Source: Candidatus Bathyarchaeota archaeon
GTDB lineage: Archaea; Thermoproteota; Bathyarchaeia; 40CM-2-53-6
Assembly (NCBI GenBank): GCA_005884195.1
Contig: VBBP01000050.1
Location: 36,345 to 100,344 of the forward strand
Direction: 5' to 3'
DNA length: 64,000 nt
A program made the translations under genes and the position numbers. How positions within the stretch are numbered: the first letter of the stretch is position 1; each line of letters opens with the position of its first letter. The notes under the pieces were generated by a model, which worked only from the letters and a program-made list of their open reading frames with translations, had not been told where the DNA came from and ran no database searches. Shown here piece after piece: positions 39,696-47,187 of the stretch.

Positions 39696-41321
39696 TCAGG
39701 TCTTACCGTCAGCTCTATCCTTCTCCATCTTGTCTTTCATCCTGCGGTTGAATGCTCCGTAGCCACCGCCGCCAGGAGTTGTCACAGTTAGAACGTCACC
39801 ACTGTTTGCAGTAAGGGTTGTCTTTGAAGACAAACCGGTGATCAGGTTTCGCCGTACGATTCCATATGCGCCCGGTGATCCTGACATTCCTCCTGACAAT
39901 CCCCAAGGTCCGTGGCGTTGTCGCTCTCCCATCAACGAGATGGTAGATTCCCCGGCCAACACCTCTGTGTCTCTCCTGATGCCTAGTCCTCCCCGAAACT
40001 TTCCTTTTCCACCAGAGCCTCGTACCAGTTCGTACTTCTTGATCCTCAGGGGATATGCTGATTCCAGGGATTCTACAGGCGTGTTCAATGTATTAGTCAT
40101 GTGACTATGAATTCCGTCAACCCCGTCTTTGCTGTGCCGGGCGCCGAACCCGCCAGCGATAGTCTCATAGTAGGTGAAGTATTTCCCGGTCCGTGGGTCA
40201 ATTCCTCCCATGGTTACGTTGTTCATTGTTCCTTGACAAGCAGCACATACTCTTTCTGGAGTGATACTAGAGAAGGCCTTGAGAGTCACGTCAACAATTC
40301 GTGTCGACGTTTCCACATTCCCACCTGCCACTGGCGCAGGCGGTTCCGCGTTTACAATGGTCCCGGATGGTGCTGTAACCTGAATGGGTTTGAAGCAGCC
40401 TGCGTTTGCGGGAATCGAAGGATCAGTCACGCACCTTACCACGTAGTAGACGGCTGACAGAGTGACGCTGTATACAGCGTTCAAGGGTCCCTGAACCTGT
40501 TTCGCAGAACCGGAGAAATCAAATGCTATTGATTGTGGACCAATAGTGACTTTGACCTTTACCGGGATATCAGTTGTACCAAAACCATCGTCGTCGAGAT
40601 AGTCAACCGCCGAAGACGACTTTCTAGGCAACTCCTGAATCCTCTTGAGCATCAGCTCCTCGGAGTAATCGATCAATTGATCCATACCCGTCTGAACTGT
40701 TGAGGGTCTCGATTTCTTTAGTAACTCTACCAAACGTTTCGCGGCCACAAGATTCGCGGCCCGTTGCGCTCTGAGATCTCCCAATCTCTCGTCAGGCGTC
40801 CGAACATTCGACAAGACGAAGTCGAGGATTTGCCGGTTCTGTTTGCCCCTTGTCCAGATTTTGATAGGGGGAATGCGGATTCCTTCCTGGTTAACGTCTC
40901 TTGATAGAGCCGACATGCTTCCAGGCGTTACTCCTCCAACGTCGGAGTGATGGGCACGGTTTGCCGCAAACCCGATTAATCGCTCCTTGAAGAAGATCGG
41001 TGAAACCATGGTAATGTCCGGAAGATGAGTCCCGCCCCGGTACGGATCGTTGAGGATGATGTCGTCACCTTCCGAAAAGTCATCTTTGAACTCTTTCAGG
41101 ACTGACTGTACCGAGTAGGGCATCGCGCCGAGATGGACTGGAATGTGCTCGGCTTGAGCCACTAGTTGTCCTGATGTGTTGAATAGGGCGCAGGAGAAAT
41201 CTCTCCTCTCTTTGATGTTGGGGGAGAAGCTGGATTTTCGGAGGACGACTCCCATCTCTTCAGCGATCGAAATTAGTGAGTTCTTGAGAATCTCGAAGGA
41301 TATCGGGTCAAGATTCTCCAT
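39696..41321 (-). CDS. hydantoinase B/oxoprolinase family protein
   Basis: LDPISFEILKNSLISIAEEMG...DIILNDPYRGGTHLPDITMVSPIFF...ETIAGGFGARHSKDGVDGIHSHMTNTLNTPVE...TPGGGGYG. Confidence 0.95.
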   Translation of the reverse strand: MENLDPISFEILKNSLISIAEEMGVVLRKSSFSPNIKERRDFSCALFNTSGQLVAQAEHIPVHLGAMPYSVQSVLKEFKDDFSEGDDIILNDPYRGGTHLPDITMVSPIFFKERLIGFAANRAHHSDVGGVTPGSMSALSRDVNQEGIRIPPIKIWTRGKQNRQILDFVLSNVRTPDERLGDLRAQRAANLVAAKRLVELLKKSRPSTVQTGMDQLIDYSEELMLKRIQELPRKSSSAVDYLDDDGFGTTDIPVKVKVTIGPQSIAFDFSGSAKQVQGPLNAVYSVTLSAVYYVVRCVTDPSIPANAGCFKPIQVTAPSGTIVNAEPPAPVAGGNVETSTRIVDVTLKAFSSITPERVCAACQGTMNNVTMGGIDPRTGKYFTYYETIAGGFGARHSKDGVDGIHSHMTNTLNTPVESLESAYPLRIKKYELVRGSGGKGKFRGGLGIRRDTEVLAGESTISLMGERQRHGPWGLSGGMSGSPGAYGIVRRNLITGLSSKTTLTANSGDVLTVTTPGGGGYGAFNRRMKDKMEKDRADGKT

Positions 41322-41360
41322 GGTGGGTTCCGGCCCTTCGGGTTGCCTTGTTTAGCTTAT

Positions 41361-42815
41361 ATGGAGGTGTTACTTTCTGAGCGGGTAACTTTGCCCGCTT
41401 CGAGAGTTCCCGTAGTTCTGACTATCTTGATCGTTCTATCCGCCGCAGCAATCACAATTCCTGCCTACCACCCTCCGATTGCAGGTCAGCCGATTGCACG
41501 ATTAGCTCCCTCTACTTTTTCATCCGCGATAAACTCGGCTCTTCTATGGCTGGCACATAACCAGTCTATAGATGGCTCGTATGGAGCGTATCAAGAGCAC
41601 TTAGCCGCGGCTGCCGCTTACGCTCTATGGCTCAACAGCTCAAGTTCAGCAAAGGCAGCTCTGTCTTATTCATGGTTGGCACATCAACTGAACAGTTCGT
41701 CAGCCTGGTTCTGGGGTCAACACGGAGAGGCTGACGTGCCTGGAGCGGTGTTGTACAGTCTGGCTTCGAGCTCAAACAAAGCTCTCGTCAACATTACTTT
41801 CGTCGAGGACAGTCTTCTACAGTTCCAGAGGCCCGAGGGCGGTTTTGCAGGATACTACGATGTATCCTTGTCCCAGACAGTTACTAGCAGTGTCGACACT
41901 GACATGGCACTCTTCGCACTCACTAGCGCAAAGGCGATCCCTGTCTCTAATCAGACCAATGCGATCAACTACGTTCTCTCGCTTCAGAATTCTGACGGCA
42001 GTTTTAACCTCACTAGCAGTACGCGATTCGACTCGTTCTATTCTCTTGGTCCTGATTCTGTTAGCATCACCGCGTTGACCCTTCTCGCCCTGAAGGGTGC
42101 AGGGTTTTCGCATGATGATTCTCACGTTTCAAACGCGCTAACATTTCTCAGCACTGCAGCTTCTTCCGACTTTGATGGGCATGTGTACGCTGCAGCGATC
42201 TCCGCTCTGGCGTTCAAGGCCTACGACGAGCCTGCGAGCACGGTCACAGCAGCTGTGTACATTCTTTCTCAACAGAACATTGATGGTGGGTTCAGTGATA
42301 CTAGTCGCTCTTCTCATCCTCAATCGAATGCGCTTGATACAGGATGGGCCGCTATCGCGCTCGAGGCCAAATTCTCCGAGGAGGTTCCGCCGGCCACAAT
42401 AAACAGTCCACCCACGGCCGCCTTCGTCTACGATCCTGCATCGCCAAGCGTCGGGGTGACGGTTCATTTCGACGCGAGTTCCTCGCACGACTCGGATGGC
42501 GACCAATTATCGTATCTGTGGACCTTCGGCGACGGTTCCACCGCGGCTGGCTCGACCCCGAGTCATAGCTATTCTCAGCCAGGCAATTACACCGTCACCC
42601 TTACCGCGATGGATTCGGGGACTAACCCGGCAGATCTGTCCAACACCAAGTCTCAAACGGTAAAGGTTCAACCTGCAAATGTTCAGAATACCTCTGGGTT
42701 GCCCTTCACAACTGTGGGGCGGGCCATAGTTCTGGCACTTGTAGGACTAGCTGTCGTCGCCGGGGTCGCTGTCTATCTTGTCCGGAGGAGGGCTGCACGA
42801 CCAGCGACGGTCTAA
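41361..42815 (+). CDS. secreted/membrane-anchored protein with terpenoid-cyclase/prenyltransferase-like repeats, PKD domain and C-terminal TM
   Basis: ALLWLAHNQSIDGSYGAYQE...QFQRPEGGFAGYYD...SLQNSDGSFN...LSQQNIDGGFSDT; PKD YLWTFGDGSTAAGSTPSHSYSQPGNYTVTLTAMD. The start may instead be TTG at 41391. Confidence 0.8.
   Translation: MEVLLSERVTLPASRVPVVLTILIVLSAAAITIPAYHPPIAGQPIARLAPSTFSSAINSALLWLAHNQSIDGSYGAYQEHLAAAAAYALWLNSSSSAKAALSYSWLAHQLNSSSAWFWGQHGEADVPGAVLYSLASSSNKALVNITFVEDSLLQFQRPEGGFAGYYDVSLSQTVTSSVDTDMALFALTSAKAIPVSNQTNAINYVLSLQNSDGSFNLTSSTRFDSFYSLGPDSVSITALTLLALKGAGFSHDDSHVSNALTFLSTAASSDFDGHVYAAAISALAFKAYDEPASTVTAAVYILSQQNIDGGFSDTSRSSHPQSNALDTGWAAIALEAKFSEEVPPATINSPPTAAFVYDPASPSVGVTVHFDASSSHDSDGDQLSYLWTFGDGSTAAGSTPSHSYSQPGNYTVTLTAMDSGTNPADLSNTKSQTVKVQPANVQNTSGLPFTTVGRAIVLALVGLAVVAGVAVYLVRRRAARPATV
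41381..41401. promoter_or_regulatory. 21-nt motif GCGGGTAACTTTGCCCGCTTC, copy 2
   Basis: Identical to 38465-38485; ~20 nt downstream of a TATA-like ttagcttatatgg. Confidence 0.75.
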
Positions 42816-43164
42816 TGCCCAATTCTACCTATTAGAGTAAGAAACATGAATTACGGAATCACCCACTATCAGCTCTGATTCACCTAAGCCCACGATTTCT
42901 AAAACGTGATCTTGCACGCTGATTCCTGGGGGAATACACTGGGGTCGAAGAAGAACAGACGAACCGATAACACGCCCGTCTTTGTGGAAATAAGCCCGTA
43001 ATCAAGCTCGGACAGAAACAGGTCCTGGAAAAAAGACCCAGATTGTGATCATGGTCCCGCGACGTAGGATCGGGTTCTCCGGGCTTTTCACACCCAACGT
43101 TCGCTCGCGTAAGAAACGTAGAAGCGAGTGTTCTGAGAATGTCCCGAAAAAGTGGGGCTTTGGT

Positions 43165-43203
43165 TTTCCAGGAGCCTCGATGAGGCCCCGGGGTTTCTTT
43201 TTT
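43165..43203. terminator. possible terminator (gcctcgatgaggc hairpin then T-rich stretch)
   Basis: gagcctcgatgaggccccggggtttctttttt. Confidence 0.3.
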
Positions 43204-43223
43204 GTGGCTAGCTCGTACAGTTG

Positions 43224-43745
43224 TTAGTTGTTCGTGGAGTGCTTCGTGGCCGATGGGCCTTCGATCGCGTGAACCAGGTTGACGACAACTCGCAGCGTTG
43301 GAAGCAGTGCTATCAAGAGGAATATCAGTGGATAAGCCCAAGGTGCGCTGGTAAAGTACTGGCTGGCAATACCATTGCTGACACTGTAGAGTATGACGAT
43401 CGCTATGATCTGGAAGATGTACGCTAGCAATGGGACCCATGTCTGGTAGTTCTTGTACGCGTCCGAGACCGCTTTCGAGAGCTGTGTTCCGAACTTGAAA
43501 ACGATCAGAGCCACGACAAGCCCGATCATGAATACAGCAATGTTCGCGATGGATATGGTGCTGCCTGTGATGTTCTGGCTGATACCCGGAAAGCCGAGCA
43601 CAACCGCCTCGATAATTACCAGTACAATGACGCCCGCGATCAAACGAATGAACGCCGGCATGACTGGAGTAAACGCTCCCCACGTGCTGTTCGAGCCGCT
43701 TTGCGTATTGGTCATATTTTCTTCACTGTTAAAGCAACCTACCAA
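43224..43745 (-). CDS. hypothetical membrane protein
   Basis: 173-aa ORF with four hydrophobic segments; family not recognised. Confidence 0.6.
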   Translation of the reverse strand: MVGCFNSEENMTNTQSGSNSTWGAFTPVMPAFIRLIAGVIVLVIIEAVVLGFPGISQNITGSTISIANIAVFMIGLVVALIVFKFGTQLSKAVSDAYKNYQTWVPLLAYIFQIIAIVILYSVSNGIASQYFTSAPWAYPLIFLLIALLPTLRVVVNLVHAIEGPSATKHSTNN

Positions 43746-43815
43746 GCGCTATCCGATATTGCCCTGTTGAAACCCGCACCACCAGACTCGAGTAACAGCC
43801 TTGTTCATATCAGGC

Positions 43816-45894
43816 TCAGATCGCGATAGAAACCGATCCACTCCGGTCAACCATGTACCTTGCGCGAGGTGGAATCACCAGGGTTGAATCGTAATCCTCA
43901 ATCACGCACGGTCCCTTTCCCTTAGTGGCAGGAAACAGGGTGTTCCGCTGAAAGACCTGACACTCGACACTGCGTCCATCCGTGAACCAGACTCTTCTCC
44001 TCTGCACCGTGCCCCTCTCTGGTGCAAAACTAACAGTTACTCCAGAGGTAGCACCAGCCTTTCCACGACCGGAGCTTCGAACGTTGACAATCTCGACAGA
44101 CTTGTCCGGTTGAGAATACCCATACTGCGTCTGATGTCTCTGGTGAAAGTCTCGAACAGCAGATCGAACCATGTTCCTAGTAATAGTCCTAGTCCGTAGA
44201 GGAACTGATAATTCGTAAGACTGTCCCTGATATCGCATGTCTAAGAACCTCTGATAATTTGCATCCTTCTCTTCCACCCCTTCTATTCGGAACAGACCTC
44301 TCGCTCTCCCTTCCATCCTGCGAAAGATCTTCTCAAGCTCTTTGACGCTCGCACTCTCTGCGTTTCTCAGTACTGTCTGGACAGAATCATGCAAGGGTTC
44401 CGCAAGAAGGAGACCCATGCTGGACAGCAGCCCCGCAGCCGGAGGCACAACGACCTTCTCTAACTCTAACTGTTCAGCAACCTCACAGGCAAACATTGGC
44501 CCCGCCCCACCAAACGCCACCAGAACCATTTCGCGCGGGTCGAGACCCTTTTCCACCGTCGCCGCCCGCAACGCCTCCACAATCCTCGCGACGGCTATCC
44601 TCACAACACCAATTGCACCAGAAGTAACTCCCATTCGGAGCGGTTTCGCAACCAACTCCGCAACAGCCCTGTAAGCAAGCTGTGGGCTCAACCGCAGATC
44701 CCCTCCAAGCAGGAAGCTAGAGCTCAACCGGCCAAGAACAAGAGACGCATCCGTTAACGTTGGCAACTTCCCACCTTTCCCATAGCAAGCCGGACCCGGC
44801 AGCGCTCCAGCGCTCTGAGGCCCAACATGGAGAACATGAGCATCATCGACCCAGGCGGTGCTCCCACCACCGATCCCGACCTCAACAAGGTCTACGACTG
44901 GAAATCTGACAGGGTATCCTGATCCTTCGACTCGCCTCGTTCCGTGCAAGCGGCCACCAACCTCATACTCGTTGGTCACCTCGAACCCGTGACCAGACCA
45001 TACTCCTGCCTTCGATGTTGTCCCGCCGACGTCGAGAGAGATGATGCTTTGAGAGCCGCTAGAGTAGAACTTGGAAGCCACCGCTCCAGCAACAGGTCCT
45101 GACTCTATGAGACGAGCTGGCTCAAGTGATGCTTGGCGAGAGAGAACAGTTCCACTATTCGATTGCATTACAAACAGAGGCGCGTGAACCCCAAGGTCCT
45201 CCATCCCTTGTTCCAGTTTTTCTAGGTAGTCCGAGAATAACGTCTGCAGACAAGCGTTAACGACTGTAGTGCTGGTTCTCTCGTACTCTCGAAACTCGGG
45301 AAGAAGCTCCGAAGACAAAGACAGCTTCGCACTAGGATGCTCTCTCCCGAAAATCTCCCCGAGCTTCTTCTCATGTCTCGGGTTCGCGTAGGAGTGAAGA
45401 AGGCAAACAGCAACCGTTCCAATACCGAGTCTTCGAATCCTTCTCGCAACCAGAATGGTCTCTGATGTATCAACCGGTTCCAGAATCTTCCCTTCATAGG
45501 TGACTCTCTCCCGGACCTCGAACCTGTATCGCCTCGGGACCAGCGGAGACAGACGCTCGACCTGAAGATTGTACAGTTCAGGCCGGTTCTGACGCCCGAT
45601 CTCCAGAACGTCTCGAAAGCCCGCGGTTGTCACGAGAGCGGCCCTAGGAATGTTTCCCGTCAGGAGCGCGTTCGAGGCGAGCGTTGTTGCATGAATGACG
45701 ACTCTAACAAGCCGAGCGTCAACCTTCTCCTTTTCCAACAATCTTCGAACAGTATCAAGCGCTCCGACCGATGGATCCATTGGCGTGGTCAGGACTTTGA
45801 TCTTCCAGATTCTACGTCTCCCGTCGGTAGCCATGAGATCCGTAAAGGTCCCACCGATGTCGATTCCTACTCTGATCGTTTTAGTCGCAACCAT
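43816..45894 (-). CDS. hydantoinase/oxoprolinase A family protein
   Basis: TIRVGIDIGGTFTDLMATDG...VIHATTLASNALLTG...SLDVGGTTSKAGVW...VEVGIGGGSTAWVD. Start placed at the internal ATG 45894. Confidence 0.95.
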   Translation of the reverse strand: MVATKTIRVGIDIGGTFTDLMATDGRRRIWKIKVLTTPMDPSVGALDTVRRLLEKEKVDARLVRVVIHATTLASNALLTGNIPRAALVTTAGFRDVLEIGRQNRPELYNLQVERLSPLVPRRYRFEVRERVTYEGKILEPVDTSETILVARRIRRLGIGTVAVCLLHSYANPRHEKKLGEIFGREHPSAKLSLSSELLPEFREYERTSTTVVNACLQTLFSDYLEKLEQGMEDLGVHAPLFVMQSNSGTVLSRQASLEPARLIESGPVAGAVASKFYSSGSQSIISLDVGGTTSKAGVWSGHGFEVTNEYEVGGRLHGTRRVEGSGYPVRFPVVDLVEVGIGGGSTAWVDDAHVLHVGPQSAGALPGPACYGKGGKLPTLTDASLVLGRLSSSFLLGGDLRLSPQLAYRAVAELVAKPLRMGVTSGAIGVVRIAVARIVEALRAATVEKGLDPREMVLVAFGGAGPMFACEVAEQLELEKVVVPPAAGLLSSMGLLLAEPLHDSVQTVLRNAESASVKELEKIFRRMEGRARGLFRIEGVEEKDANYQRFLDMRYQGQSYELSVPLRTRTITRNMVRSAVRDFHQRHQTQYGYSQPDKSVEIVNVRSSGRGKAGATSGVTVSFAPERGTVQRRRVWFTDGRSVECQVFQRNTLFPATKGKGPCVIEDYDSTLVIPPRARYMVDRSGSVSIAI

Positions 45895-46035
45895 TTCCTT
45901 TCCCCGCCTTCTGACGAATCTTGCACACTTCCTGCTTTGTTCGAGATTCGAGAGGGTCACGTTCGGCTATCTCCAACTCTTAATATCGTTCCAGTTCATC
46001 CGAACATGCCGGTTGCCTTCAGTAGTTAGATTACC

Positions 46036-47187
46036 ATGACAATTCACGTTCTCCTGACAGCCGACAATCACCTAGACCCATCCGCGGTCCAGTACGGACC
46101 CAAGCGGTTCGAACGAAAGCGCGACTTCCAGCGTTGCTTCGAAATTCTAGTCAACTTCGCCCTGGAGAATAAGCCCGATATTCTTCTTATCGGTGGGGAC
46201 TTCTACGATGGCATTCTCCCCGGCAATCCTACAAGAGCGTTCGTTGCAGAACAGTTCAAGCGTCTACATGAGAAGAACATCAAAACCATTCTTGTAAGCG
46301 GTCATCACGATACTCCCCGCAGTGCAGAGCAAGGCGCATCCCCTCTCGCTGTTCATGCAAGGTCGGGACACGTCTACTTCATACAAGAACTACATCCAAC
46401 GAATAAGAAGTTCAATTTTGGAAACGAAACTGTCAACGTGATAGGGATGAGCCTCAACCCATCTCTACCAGCTGAAGCAGATCCCCTCGTCGGTCATGAG
46501 GTCAAGCGAGACGGCGACGTCAACATTTTCCTGACACACTATCCGATCGAAGGCTTCGACGGCTACTTTGGACAAGAAGTCCACATCCAGAAATCCTCCA
46601 TCCCCAGAAACCTCCAACTGTTCGCCTCAGGCCACCTGCACAATCATCAAAGAAAAACCATGAACGCGACACCAGTCGTTTATCCAGGAAGCACCGAGCG
46701 AGCCTCGTTCAATGAAGAAGGCGAGACGAAAGGGTTCGTCTGGCTCGAACTTGATAAGTCAGGAATAATCCAGCAAGAGTTCCATTCAACACCCGCCCGG
46801 CCCATGGAAACCCTCGAGTTCCGGGTCGCCGGCGAAGGAAGCCTTACACGACAAATAGAAGAAGCCTTAGAAAAGAGAATAGACGACGAGAAGATACTTC
46901 GTGTAAAAGTTTCCGGAAAAGTCACACTGAACCAGCTCTCTACCTACAAGCGATCCGCACTCTATACCTACGCAGAGGACAAGTTCTTCCACATCGAGTT
47001 CGACGAAGGACAACTCAACGTACTCACAATGGTCCCCTTGGAGTCGCTTCCAAAGACTACTCCGCTCCAAGAGCTAGACCGGACATTCCAGAATCTATTG
47101 ACAAAAGCAGGCGATCAGGATAGACCTCTGGTCCAAGAGGCCTGGAAGCTCACAGTTGCAAAGCTTCAGGAGGAGGGAGTCGACTGA
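46036..47187 (+). CDS. SbcD/Mre11/YhaO-like metallophosphoesterase nuclease
   Basis: TADNHLD, GGDFYD, VSGHHDTP, FLTHYPIEG and ASGHLHNHQ motifs. Confidence 0.85.
   Translation: MTIHVLLTADNHLDPSAVQYGPKRFERKRDFQRCFEILVNFALENKPDILLIGGDFYDGILPGNPTRAFVAEQFKRLHEKNIKTILVSGHHDTPRSAEQGASPLAVHARSGHVYFIQELHPTNKKFNFGNETVNVIGMSLNPSLPAEADPLVGHEVKRDGDVNIFLTHYPIEGFDGYFGQEVHIQKSSIPRNLQLFASGHLHNHQRKTMNATPVVYPGSTERASFNEEGETKGFVWLELDKSGIIQQEFHSTPARPMETLEFRVAGEGSLTRQIEEALEKRIDDEKILRVKVSGKVTLNQLSTYKRSALYTYAEDKFFHIEFDEGQLNVLTMVPLESLPKTTPLQELDRTFQNLLTKAGDQDRPLVQEAWKLTVAKLQEEGVD

Noticed and set aside
42840-43200. Possible structured ncRNA (RNase P or SRP RNA)
   Set aside because: No characteristic conserved segments of either RNA were recognised on either strand; only a weak hairpin plus T-tract remains.
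42880-43683. 267-aa minus-strand ORF
   Set aside because: It overlaps the more credible hydrophobic ORF 43224-43745 in another frame; its His/Arg/Ser-rich composition is typical of an out-of-frame translation.
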